A stretch of DNA of 64,000 nucleotides from Anaerolineae bacterium (lineage in GTDB: Bacteria; Chloroflexota; Anaerolineae; Aggregatilineales; J027): NCBI GenBank assembly GCA_019913005.1, contig JAIOHL010000182.1, positions 1-64,000 of the forward strand, read 5' to 3'. Shown here piece by piece: positions 1 to 7,812 of this stretch. The position numbers and the translations under genes are program-made. The stretch's first letter is position 1, and each line of letters starts with the position of its first letter. The notes beneath the pieces were generated by a model, which made no database searches, was not told the DNA's origin, and saw only the letters and a list, made by a program, of their open reading frames with translations.

Positions 1-57
1 TGCCCGCAGTAGGTCGTCAATCACCGTGTAGATGGTTACAATTAGATGCTCGTTCAT
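1..57 (-). CDS. IS transposase, N-terminal fragment (runs off left edge)
   Basis: Read on the minus strand from ATG at 57, the first 19 codons give a peptide starting MNEHLIVTIYTVIDDLLRA, which runs past position 1. The I-x-x-x-x-DDL-x-x-A pattern resembles the start of IS982/IS5-like DDE transposases; that match is from memory of the families and rests on only 19 residues. A GGAG lies 11 nt upstream of the ATG, and a promoter-like pair and an inverted repeat lie further upstream, as is usual at the leading end of an insertion sequence. No catalytic residue is visible because the rest of the gene is outside the window. Confidence 0.5.
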   Translation of the reverse strand, partial: MNEHLIVTIYTVIDDLLRA

Positions 58-120
58 GCTGTTCTGCGCTCCGCTCGTGTGTTTGGTGACTACGATTGTG
101 GAGCGTTGCCAGCATGAACG
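51..120. repeat. Imperfect inverted repeat around the transposase start
   Basis: CGTTCATGCT at 51-60 pairs perfectly with AGCATGAACG at 111-120, and CGCTCC at 67-72 pairs with GGAGCG at 100-105 inside it. On the minus strand the hairpin would bury the Shine-Dalgarno and start codon of the transposase. Many insertion sequences use such a structure to block translation from read-through transcripts; that role is inferred here. Confidence 0.5.
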
Positions 121-124
121 TCAA
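95..124 (-). promoter_or_regulatory. Candidate promoter of the transposase
   Basis: On the minus strand, TTGACG (119-124) and CACAAT (95-100) are separated by 18 nt. The predicted start of transcription, near 88, lies upstream of the transposase ATG at 57. Confidence 0.35.
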
Positions 125-165
125 CTAGCAATCAAGGTAAATATATAAGGCGAGATTCGCAAATA

Positions 166-390
166 ATGATAGACAATAAGTTATTTCCAATAGATGAATT
201 CAATATGCAACCTGTAGGATTGTGGCATCCGGTCTATGATGATGGCAAATTAATCGGCAGTTACGGAGATGTTACAAACATATGCGTAAATGCCACCTAT
301 ATAGATTCCGGAGTGCATCTAGGATCTATAAGGCTATTTATTTCACCCGCAACTGAATATTCATACGTATGGGCATTTCATACCCCCTAG
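166..390 (+). CDS. Hypothetical 74-aa protein
   Basis: I do not recognise this ORF. It is AT-rich compared with all the housekeeping genes downstream and encodes a small soluble protein rich in Tyr, Ile and Asp, with no membrane segment, signal peptide or cysteine pair beyond one Cys. No clear Shine-Dalgarno precedes the ATG. It lies next to an insertion-sequence end, so it could be a transferred small gene, a fragment of a longer gene, or chance. The composition argues for foreign origin if it is real. Confidence 0.3.
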   Translation: MIDNKLFPIDEFNMQPVGLWHPVYDDGKLIGSYGDVTNICVNATYIDSGVHLGSIRLFISPATEYSYVWAFHTP

Positions 391-535
391 CTGCCGCAAA
401 CATCTGGCAAACTGACACCTGCCCCCTTGACGGAAAAGCGACTTAGGGTTAGCTTTTTGACGTGCAATTTTTAACAGACACCAAACGTCCCGGCGGACGA
501 TTTTTGATATTTGAACACCTATGAGGAGAAATTTA

Positions 536-1096
536 ATGCGTTATTTGCTGATCCTATTGACGCTGTTGGCGATGCTGTTTGTGGCAGGTTGCGGCGAACC
601 CAAGATTCAAGTTGAAGTTTCACATGGCGAAGAAGCAGAAGGTGAACATGCCGAGGGTGAGGCCGTTGAAGGCGAAGGCACAACAGGCGAAGAAACCCAT
701 ACTGAAGAAGGCGCGGCTACTGAGGGTGAAACGACCACGAGCGAAGAACCCGCTGCCCCCTCTATCGCCGAATCATTAGCTGCTGCGGGTGTAGAAGTTG
801 AAGAAGGCGAAGCAATAGCCGAACCGCTCTTTGAAGTTGAAGGACACATTTTGACGGTCAACGGTCAAGAAGTACAGGTCTACGAATTTGCCGATGCCGC
901 CGCCGCTGAAGAACAGGCTGCCCTCGTCGCCCCCGATGGCACGTCCATTGGCACAACCCCGGTCTCCGTCGAAACAACACCCCATTTCTATCACAAAGAC
1001 CACACCATCGCCTTCTATGCGGGGGAAGATGCCGCTGTCTTGGCTGCACTAGAAGTCGTGTTCGGTGTGCCATTCGCGGGTGGCACGGCTGAATAA
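536..1096 (+). CDS. Glu-rich secreted lipoprotein
   Basis: This is a 186-residue predicted lipoprotein. The start at 536 is chosen over an in-frame ATG at 521 because AGGAG (524-528) lies 7 nt before 536 and would be inside the coding region of the longer form. Residues 1-18 form a hydrophobic signal peptide ending in the lipobox VAGC, with Cys19 as the lipidation site. Residues ~27-72 are a low-complexity stretch of Glu/Gly/Ala/Thr, probably an extended acidic linker. The last ~90 residues look like a small folded domain. Family and function are unknown; the domain could bind a ligand at the cell surface. A shared terminator separates it from the convergent miaB. Confidence 0.75.
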   Translation: MRYLLILLTLLAMLFVAGCGEPKIQVEVSHGEEAEGEHAEGEAVEGEGTTGEETHTEEGAATEGETTTSEEPAAPSIAESLAAAGVEVEEGEAIAEPLFEVEGHILTVNGQEVQVYEFADAAAAEEQAALVAPDGTSIGTTPVSVETTPHFYHKDHTIAFYAGEDAAVLAALEVVFGVPFAGGTAE

Positions 1097-1117
1097 TTGG
1101 CCCATTTAACCCGAAAT

Positions 1118-1152
1118 AAAAAGGACGGTCAACTATCTGCCGTCCTTTTTTT
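1118..1152. terminator. Bidirectional intrinsic terminator
   Basis: AAAAAGGACGG (1118-1128) and CCGTCCTTTTT (1140-1150) form a perfect stem with an 11-nt loop. Both sides end in A/T runs, so it can serve the lipoprotein gene on the plus strand and miaB on the minus strand. Confidence 0.85.
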
Positions 1153-1176
1153 GATCTCTTTTGTCGGCCCATCCGT

Positions 1177-2628
1177 CTAAAATGAGGTCAATGGAATGAC
1201 ATCCCCGGCAAATTCGCTGACTGGAATCGAATCGGATTGAATCGGCTGCACAGCCTGACCGGGGAGGCGGGCTTGCATACTATATGGCCCTGTCCAGATG
1301 ACCTCGACCTGCGCCAACTGCCCCCGCCAATCGCGGCTGTCGTCCTCAAAAAAGACCAGCTTGTTTTGGGGGATACGTCCGCGCCACTTGCCTTTGACCT
1401 TTTCCTCTACCAACACTTCCACTTTTTGACCGAGGAAGCGCGTGTTGACCTCTGCCATGACCTGCTCCTGCAAATTTTCGAGGGCGGTATGACGTCGTTT
1501 CTTCTCGGTTTTTGGTACATCATCCACCATGCGCCGATCCGATACCGTGCCGGGGCGCGGGCTGTACATGGCTAGATGCGCCTTATCCAGTTTCAATTCC
1601 GCCAACACATCATAGGTCTGCTGGAATTGAGCATCCGTTTCGCCGGGGAAGCCGACAATGATATCGGTGTGGATGGCGACTTCTGGAATCACCCGCCGAA
1701 TTTTATCAATCAAATCCCGGTATTGTTGGGCCGTATAGCCGCGTTTCATATTGTGCAGCACTTCATCATCCCCAGCTTGAATCGGCACTTCGATATGCGG
1801 CATCAAACGCGGGAGTTCCGCCACCGTCTCCAAGAGTTCATCGGTCATCCAATTGGGGTGACTGGTCAAAAACCGGATACGATAGAGGTCTTCTTCTTCC
1901 GCCACCTGATGAATCACCCGTAATAATTGGGCCAGATTCGGGCCATCGGCAATATCCTTGCCATAGCGGTCTACAATCTGCCCCAACAGGGTAATTTCTT
2001 TGACTCCCTGTCGCGCCAGACTCCGCACTTCACGCACGATCTCACCCACCGGACGGGAACGTTCAATGCCACGTCGGAATGGAATAATGCAGAAAGTACA
2101 GGCGTGGGAGCAACCATAGACCACCGGAAGATGGGCGCTAACCAAAGTCCCCTGCTCATGAGCGGGCAGCACAATTTCGTTGTCTTCGTGTGGCTGCATC
2201 TCATCCATGATCTGGTTGAGTTTGGCGCGTTTGGCGACTTGCGCAGTAATCGCGTCAGCTTCAACCGTGCGATCTTGCAAAAAGGCAATCAACGGTTCAG
2301 TTTCGCTGGGGGGGATAAACACATCCACAAACGGCACTTGTTTACGCAGACGCAGCGGGTCTTGCACACCGACCAAGCACCCCATCAAACTAATCACCAT
2401 CTTGGGATTTTGCTCTTTCAGCTTTTTTAGTTGCTGCAAACGACCCCACGCCTTATCTTCGGCCTGTTGGCGCACTACACAGGTGTTGATGACGTGAATA
2501 TCCGCGCCATCCGGGTTGGCCTCATCCGCTGCGTGATACCCCAACAATTCAAGGGCCGAAGCCAAGCGTTGTGAATCGGCGACGTTCATCTGGCAGCCAA
2601 GTGTTTGAATGTTGTACTTCATCGTCAT
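1177..2628 (-). CDS. miaB: tRNA-2-methylthio-N6-dimethylallyladenosine synthase MiaB
   Basis: MiaB adds the 2-methylthio group to i6A37 of tRNAs reading UNN codons, using two iron-sulfur clusters. The 483-residue protein has the expected order. The N-terminal UPF0004 domain carries cluster ligands Cys12 (LGCQMN), Cys50 (NTCVVRQ) and Cys84 (LMGC). The radical SAM motif is Cys173-x3-Cys177-x2-Cys180 (GCSHACTFC). A C-terminal TRAM region includes FLGQKVEVLVEE. Length is close to the family norm. Two in-frame ATGs (2628, 2622) are possible starts; no strong Shine-Dalgarno decides between them. MtaB or RimO are less likely, because the early LGCQMN and the spacing fit MiaB. Confidence 0.93.
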   Translation of the reverse strand: MTMKYNIQTLGCQMNVADSQRLASALELLGYHAADEANPDGADIHVINTCVVRQQAEDKAWGRLQQLKKLKEQNPKMVISLMGCLVGVQDPLRLRKQVPFVDVFIPPSETEPLIAFLQDRTVEADAITAQVAKRAKLNQIMDEMQPHEDNEIVLPAHEQGTLVSAHLPVVYGCSHACTFCIIPFRRGIERSRPVGEIVREVRSLARQGVKEITLLGQIVDRYGKDIADGPNLAQLLRVIHQVAEEEDLYRIRFLTSHPNWMTDELLETVAELPRLMPHIEVPIQAGDDEVLHNMKRGYTAQQYRDLIDKIRRVIPEVAIHTDIIVGFPGETDAQFQQTYDVLAELKLDKAHLAMYSPRPGTVSDRRMVDDVPKTEKKRRHTALENLQEQVMAEVNTRFLGQKVEVLVEEKVKGKWRGRIPQNKLVFFEDDSRDWRGQLAQVEVIWTGPYSMQARLPGQAVQPIQSDSIPVSEFAGDVIPLTSF

Positions 2629-2734
2629 TGTGCTTCTACCCCATGCAGCAAAAAGTTCCGGTGGGATTGCTGGGAATTTTTCTAACCGATATGCAGTTTA
2701 TTGTAGCGGGTTGCAAACAAACAGGTCAAGGTGG

Positions 2735-3286
2735 TTAATTAAACATGCGCGTCAAACTCGGCTGGGTAACGGGCACATAACCACGTTGGGTCGCTCGCAA
2801 ATTTTGGATACTCACAAATGAATCGGCATCAATAGATTGAATGATCTCATTACATTTTGTTAGATCATGGCGCTCAATAATGGATTCCACAATCGAGACC
2901 TCGCCTTCACCGCCTCGCCCAGAGACTTCCGTCGCCCCAAAGCCCGCCGCACGAATAGCCTTTGCAATTGCCTCGCCTTTTTCCCGCTGACGGGTCACAA
3001 CCATCACCATGATATAGCCGCGTGTCCATTTATCTTCCAACCACTGCCCAAAATACCCCCCAACCGCAAAACCGCCACAGTAGGCTATCAAATTGACGAT
3101 CGAATTAAGATTGTTAACCACCGCCCCCAACACCACCACAAAAATCAGGGATTCAAAAAAGGCCAAAATAGTCGAATATAGTTTATTGCCACGTGTGATT
3201 AAGATGAGGCGAATCGTGGTAATCGTGTTGCCCAGCACCCGTACCAAAAAAATACCGACTGCGAAGGCGATTGCTTCTAACTCCAT
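2735..3286 (-). CDS. UPF0316 (DUF5698/DUF2179) membrane protein
   Basis: The 183-residue protein has about three N-terminal membrane segments (residues ~1-75), including a FFESLIFVVVLG stretch and a glycine-rich third helix (YCGGFAVGGYFGQWLE). A cytosolic C-terminal domain (~90-165) follows, with the DUF2179-type pattern (YIMVMVVTRQREKGEAIAKA, then a glycine loop). This arrangement is typical of the UPF0316 family, whose biochemical role is unknown; related DUF2179 domains are suspected small-ligand sensors. It lies about 100 bp upstream of miaB on the same strand and may be cotranscribed with it. Confidence 0.8.
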   Translation of the reverse strand: MELEAIAFAVGIFLVRVLGNTITTIRLILITRGNKLYSTILAFFESLIFVVVLGAVVNNLNSIVNLIAYCGGFAVGGYFGQWLEDKWTRGYIMVMVVTRQREKGEAIAKAIRAAGFGATEVSGRGGEGEVSIVESIIERHDLTKCNEIIQSIDADSFVSIQNLRATQRGYVPVTQPSLTRMFN

Positions 3287-3383
3287 TAACTCTTATGCTC
3301 CATGAAATTTGAGCCTGACGCTTGCTTCCGTCCATCCGGCACAGGATAATACCACAAATCAGGGTGGTGCTACATGAACCCGG

Positions 3384-4034
3384 ATGTTTATCGGCCCACT
3401 GAAAAGGACACGCCCATCAATGCTCAAACGCTGGCGACTGCCACAGGATAATTTCCCCGATGACACCGAAACCCGTGCGTTTCAGCATTACAAAGACGGC
3501 AAACAACCCCCGCATTTTCATTTTCCGGGCTGGCGGCTTGGCAATTGGAAAGTCATCTTACCCGCGACCCTCTTTGTAGCCATCGTCATCGTAACGGCCA
3601 TCTTGGTATTTTTGTGGTCGGAACCACGCGAACGATTTGTAGTGGTCACGAGTGCCTCAACCGCGCCCGCTGATTTACCTTCCATACCTGTTGGGGGGGA
3701 TTTTCCAACCGATGCCGCGCAGCAGTTTATCCGCGTCCCCGCCCGCATTGAAGACACCTTGCAAGCAGGTCAACGGCGAGGCTATACATTTGTGGTCAAA
3801 CCCGGCTTCACATGGCAGATCACTGCCGTCGCCAATGATAGCCTGCTTGACCCGGTGCTCAGTCTTTACGGGCCAGATGGCATCATTATGGATTTTAATG
3901 ATAATGCGACTGAAAATGAAACAACGGCTCAAATCACCTTGACGGTTCAGCAAGAGGGGGTTTATGCGGTACTGTTGGAGGGTGCAAATGGGTCATCGGG
4001 AGATTACATATTGTATGTGCCTATACCGGATTAA
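3384..4034 (+). CDS. Membrane-anchored protein with PPC-like domain
   Basis: This 216-residue protein has a cytosolic N-terminus rich in basic and aromatic residues, one membrane helix at ~57-78 (VILPATLFVAIVIVTAILVF), and an extracytoplasmic C-terminal half. Residues ~125-214 look like a bacterial pre-peptidase C-terminal (PPC) beta-sandwich. The support is the pattern of a hydrophobic strand, an LxxYGPDGxxxDFNDN turn, and a closing GDYILYV strand. Such domains usually sit beside proteases or carbohydrate-active enzymes; none is attached here. An ATG at 3420 is an alternative start. The gene overlaps the convergent glycosyltransferase gene by 4 bp. Confidence 0.7.
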   Translation: MFIGPLKRTRPSMLKRWRLPQDNFPDDTETRAFQHYKDGKQPPHFHFPGWRLGNWKVILPATLFVAIVIVTAILVFLWSEPRERFVVVTSASTAPADLPSIPVGGDFPTDAAQQFIRVPARIEDTLQAGQRRGYTFVVKPGFTWQITAVANDSLLDPVLSLYGPDGIIMDFNDNATENETTAQITLTVQQEGVYAVLLEGANGSSGDYILYVPIPD

Positions 4035-5386
4035 CCTGCTCCTGAAATGTGGAGGATACGGTCAGTCAAAATATCCACCACATCCACGAGTAAAATTGCT
4101 AGTGTAATCAGGTTAAATAGATGCAACCACGCGATGGGTCGCCCAAAGGCTTGTACAGTGGGTTGCCGCCGATGAAAATAGGTTAATAGCCCACCAATCA
4201 CAAACATAAATGGCAAGAACATCGCCAGCATAAACCGATGCCCCATCGCAATTGGCACATACCACGCATATAACAGAGCATACGCGCCAAAATAACTGAG
4301 ACAAAACAATGCCACCACCCAATATTTTTTCAGAAGCGCCTTCAGATGCGTGTGCCAAAATACCACACACGCCCATAACGTAAACACGCCGTACAGTTGA
4401 ATGTATTTGGCATACCCATAGGCACATGGACAAAGCGTATGCCGATCAAATGACTTAATCAGTCCGGAATTAATCCGATAAACAATATCCTCCGCCGTGT
4501 GTTCCCGTAGATATTTGCTCATCGAGGGGATTTCATCGGCTGGCATATTGGGATATTGGGTCACATCCTGATACTTGCGTGTTCCATAGCGCACCTCATC
4601 CCATGAGTCATACCAAACGTAAAAGGTGGTATTGACGTTGTAGAACCAGTGCCCAAAATGAATCCGCATATAGATCAAGAAGGGCGAAATCAGGATTAAA
4701 AACACCAGCCCCACTAGGAGGCCGTTTTTGAGGTAAGCAGGTGTGGCGCGATTCTTCCAAAATTCATAGCCCCATTGGACGACGTACCACCCTACAAACA
4801 GCACCAATGCAGGCAGTACCGAGGCTTTCGCAAGATAGGCCAGTCCGGTTATCACCCCTGTCCAAATCGCCAATTTCCGCGTAGGGGCCACTAACATTCG
4901 CAGCATCAACAAGAAGCTAATAAAGGTCAGGAAATAATATAGCACCTCAACCTGAAAATAGCCCGCTCTGAACATAAACACGGTGAACATGCTAATCAAT
5001 TGCAGATTTAGGGCCAATAGCGGTGGAAATCGGCGAAACAATATCCACGCCACGCCTGCCAGCACCAGCACGGATAGCCCAATATTCAACCAGCGCCCCC
5101 GCCGAAAAAATTCGAGATCACTGCCATTTGGAGCATAGTGCAGCGACTGTATTAGAGGATACAACGGCATTTGGTTGCCATTGCGAAAATCGCTGAAAGT
5201 GGATTCACGCAACTTCTTGGCATAATCCATATACGAGCTTTGGTCAATGAGACGTGGGGAAGTATTTTTTTCAACCGATTGAGCTATCGCGCCATAGAGA
5301 TAAAGACTCAACACCACCACCGTGAGAATGGCATATCCCACGCGGCGCTGTCGAGTCGAAAATTTTGGGAAGAGGGTGGGCATCAT
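4031..5386 (-). CDS. GT-C fold membrane glycosyltransferase-like protein
   Basis: This is a polytopic membrane protein of 451 residues with roughly ten hydrophobic helices. After the first helix a large outer loop carries DQSSYMDYAKKL followed by RNGNQMPLYPLIQSL. This matches the layout of GT39/ArnT-like GT-C enzymes, which use an acidic residue in the first loop and a polyprenyl-phosphate sugar donor. It may transfer a sugar to a lipid or protein on the outer face; donor and acceptor are not predictable. It starts 4 nt after the stop of the upstream permease gene, so the two form an operon. Confidence 0.7.
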   Translation of the reverse strand: MMPTLFPKFSTRQRRVGYAILTVVVLSLYLYGAIAQSVEKNTSPRLIDQSSYMDYAKKLRESTFSDFRNGNQMPLYPLIQSLHYAPNGSDLEFFRRGRWLNIGLSVLVLAGVAWILFRRFPPLLALNLQLISMFTVFMFRAGYFQVEVLYYFLTFISFLLMLRMLVAPTRKLAIWTGVITGLAYLAKASVLPALVLFVGWYVVQWGYEFWKNRATPAYLKNGLLVGLVFLILISPFLIYMRIHFGHWFYNVNTTFYVWYDSWDEVRYGTRKYQDVTQYPNMPADEIPSMSKYLREHTAEDIVYRINSGLIKSFDRHTLCPCAYGYAKYIQLYGVFTLWACVVFWHTHLKALLKKYWVVALFCLSYFGAYALLYAWYVPIAMGHRFMLAMFLPFMFVIGGLLTYFHRRQPTVQAFGRPIAWLHLFNLITLAILLVDVVDILTDRILHISGAG

Positions 5387-5390
5387 TTAA

Positions 5391-6353
5391 TTAATGACGG
5401 GCCGGTTTGGTCGCACGCCACGCCGCAAACAGCACCAAGCCGTTCGCAATCGCCGCCTCAACTAACACAATGGCGAGCAGGACGCCCCCCACATAAACGG
5501 TGTAATCCACATCCGCCCAAACCTGACCCAGTGTTTCCAAATGCAGCAATTTAAGGGCCATATCACCTTCAAGCGCTGAAAAAAGCAACCGTGCCCATGC
5601 CTCGGTGCGTTCCATATCCAACGCCCCCTCAAACAAACGATCATCTAGCGATATAGCAAAGATGCTCTGCAAAATACGCAACCCGATCAAGGTCAACAAT
5701 CCCAAAATCACTACTGACCGCGCACGGGTATAGACCGCCAACACAATACCGATAGCCGCTGCCAACCCCACCGCAATAAACGGCATCATAATAAACGCGG
5801 TCATTAGGGCCGTCATCAGCAAAATGGCAATATTGAGTGAGATTTCGGGGGTGATGCCGCTGATGTACAAATCCAGTGCCCGTCCCTGAAAATCTACAAT
5901 ATCTTTCATCAACAGCCCAATATAAACCAAGCGCCCGATCAAAATCGCCAGTAGTAGCCACTTCAACCGGAAAAATACGGAAATCCAGCGTGCTCGTAGG
6001 CTTAAGGATGCCCCAACGGTTGTCAGCTTTAGGCTGTCCCACGTCTGTTTCTGCCGTTCAACTGCCACCACATTCGAGGTCATCGCCAGCGCCAACACAA
6101 GGGCTATCGTCTGTGCTCCAACCAATGGGCCATAGAGCACGTCGCGTAGGGCTGGTTCATCATCACCGGAATCCTGTTTCGCGGTCACATAACCAAGCCC
6201 AACCACCAGCGCGATTAATGCTATTCCAATCAGCAGTCGTAGGAACCCACGCAGGCGGCTGGATCGTTCTATCGGGCCAAGAATGCTCCGCATAATGGGG
6301 TGAGTAGGTCGCGCCCATTGTGGTAATTGGCTATAAGCAATTTTTTCGATCAT
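5391..6353 (-). CDS. ABC-2-type permease-like membrane protein
   Basis: This 320-residue protein has about six membrane helices. The first cytosolic loop carries VVAVERQKQTWDSLKLTTV, which fits the ABC-2 permease signature in which a Glu-Lys/Arg-x-x-x-x-Trp segment contacts the ATPase. No ATP-binding gene is next to it. A second protein with the same arrangement lies at 25891. The start is supported by GGAG 8 nt upstream of the ATG. It is the first gene of a two-gene operon with the GT-C-like protein, which hints at glycoconjugate export, but this is inference. Confidence 0.65.
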   Translation of the reverse strand: MIEKIAYSQLPQWARPTHPIMRSILGPIERSSRLRGFLRLLIGIALIALVVGLGYVTAKQDSGDDEPALRDVLYGPLVGAQTIALVLALAMTSNVVAVERQKQTWDSLKLTTVGASLSLRARWISVFFRLKWLLLAILIGRLVYIGLLMKDIVDFQGRALDLYISGITPEISLNIAILLMTALMTAFIMMPFIAVGLAAAIGIVLAVYTRARSVVILGLLTLIGLRILQSIFAISLDDRLFEGALDMERTEAWARLLFSALEGDMALKLLHLETLGQVWADVDYTVYVGGVLLAIVLVEAAIANGLVLFAAWRATKPARH

Positions 6354-6563
6354 GCAACACGCTCCACTAAAATTAATCTAAACACCTTGAGGGGGATTGC
6401 TAGTATTTTAAAACATTTGTCAAAGATGCAAATTGTCAAATAATTAAAGTCGGGGCATGATTCCCCACCGACATTCTGACTCTATCATAAGTTCTTTTAT
6501 GCTAATTTCATGGAGAATTCATAAAAATCTTTATAAGAGCACTATCTAACCGCTCAAAAAATG

Positions 6564-6600
6564 TTGCATTAGCAGATTCATTCATCTATAATTGTTATAG
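6564..6600 (+). promoter_or_regulatory. Promoter with overlapping palindrome, response regulator gene
   Basis: TTGCAT (6564-6569) and TATAAT (6587-6592) have an ideal 17-nt spacer. The palindrome CTATAATTGTTATAG (6586-6600) covers the -10 element, a position where a bound regulator would block transcription. The rest of the AT-rich gap from 6354 shows no gene. Confidence 0.6.
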
Positions 6601-6630
6601 TGTAAATTCTCGAAATGGATAAACAATACT

Positions 6631-7503
6631 ATGTCAACCAATCCTGAGGATGCCTTAATCCTTGTCGTGGATGATGAGGGTGCTATTCGCTACTCGGTAA
6701 CTAAAACTTTGGAAAGAGTGGGTTATCAAGTAATGACCGCCTCAAGCGGTGAAGAGGCACTCGATATTATGTCACAACACGGCTTTGATGTTGTCGTGAC
6801 TGATATTCGGATGCCGGGTATCAGCGGGGTTGACCTATTGGCACGTATCAAAGAACAATCGCCGGATGCCATCGTTATTCTGATGACGGGCTATGCCAGC
6901 TTAGGAACAGCAGTTGAGAGTTTGCGGCTGGGTGCCCATGATTATCTCATCAAGCCCAGCACCAGTGAAGACATCCGTGACAGTGTTTCACGCGGGGTCG
7001 AACGCGCCCGTAATCTGCGCCGCCGCCGTGAACTGTTGACGACCATTAAATCGAACGTTTCGGCCCTCAGCGAAGAAAAAGCTGCCCCGCGTAATGTCAT
7101 GGTTCCGCCTGCCGCCAAACCTCGGATTGACTATAGTCCAACTGCCATCCCTACCCCGGCTGCACCTGCCATCTCCACCACCATGACTGCGATGAATCTT
7201 GGCCCGCTGACCATCTATCCCGGGCGTTATCAAATTGAGGTCGAGGGCACCATGATTGACCTGACCCCCACCGAATTTGACCTCCTGCTGTATCTAGCCG
7301 CACATCGGGGACGGGTCGTGCCTTGCTCAGAACTTGTCCGCGAAGTGCGCGGCTATGGGGTGGAAGAACGTGAAGCGCGTGAAGTCATCCGCCCCCATGT
7401 CAGCAATTTACGACGCAAATTGAAGAATGCTTCGCAAAACCCTAACATTTTGGTGAACGTGCGTGGCATTGGTTACCGCTTAAATGATGTAGAGTTGTCC
7501 TAG
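6631..7503 (+). CDS. Response regulator, receiver plus winged-helix
   Basis: This is a 290-residue two-component response regulator. The receiver (residues ~8-125) has the acidic pair Asp14-Asp15, the phosphoacceptor Asp58 in VVTDIRMPG, Thr86 in LMTGYAS and Lys108 in YLIKPS. A proline/alanine-rich linker (~150-185) leads to an OmpR/PhoB-type winged helix (~195-288), with LTPTEFDLLLYLAAHRG and a closing VRGIGYRL. The receiver itself resembles NtrC-type receivers. No histidine kinase gene is adjacent, so it is an orphan in this window. The palindrome over its promoter would allow autoregulation. An intrinsic terminator follows. Confidence 0.92.
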   Translation: MSTNPEDALILVVDDEGAIRYSVTKTLERVGYQVMTASSGEEALDIMSQHGFDVVVTDIRMPGISGVDLLARIKEQSPDAIVILMTGYASLGTAVESLRLGAHDYLIKPSTSEDIRDSVSRGVERARNLRRRRELLTTIKSNVSALSEEKAAPRNVMVPPAAKPRIDYSPTAIPTPAAPAISTTMTAMNLGPLTIYPGRYQIEVEGTMIDLTPTEFDLLLYLAAHRGRVVPCSELVREVRGYGVEEREAREVIRPHVSNLRRKLKNASQNPNILVNVRGIGYRLNDVELS

Positions 7504-7518
7504 TTTATGATTTAACAT

Positions 7519-7551
7519 AAGGGGGGAATTTACGATCTGCTCCCCCTTTTT
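7519..7551 (+). terminator. Intrinsic terminator after the response regulator
   Basis: AAGGGGG pairs with CCCCCTTTT across a 16-nt loop, followed by a T run. It closes the response-regulator transcript. Confidence 0.75.
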
Positions 7552-7812
7552 ACATCTCAATGCAAACTCCCCATTGTAATCCCCACATGATTTATGTCCT
7601 AATTTTCAGTTATTTAGCTCATTAACTAATATTTCCATCATAGCCAAATCGCAGTAGGCAGGTTACACTGAAGCAAAATTAGGTTTTTTTTTGGAAACGG
7701 TTAAAAGTTGGTATGATATAATGTAAGGGTGTGTGCTCACTTAATAACAAAAAGGTCATTTTGGGGAGATTTTGTCTAAATATATGTGAATTGAAGGTGT
7801 TTTGTAGACATC
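7552..7812 (+). promoter_or_regulatory. Intergenic region with extended -10 promoter
   Basis: No gene is visible in this AT-rich gap. TGATATAAT at 7714-7722 is a perfect extended -10 element (TGnTATAAT). TTGGAA at 7691 is a possible -35, but at 20 nt it is too far for a standard spacer. Transcription would start near 7729 and drive the WD40-GTPase-TIR gene with a leader of about 85 nt. Confidence 0.5.

Noticed and set aside
607-861. Ser/Pro-rich frame on the minus strand opposite the lipoprotein
   Set aside because: It is the antisense image of the Glu-rich repeat and has no start signal.
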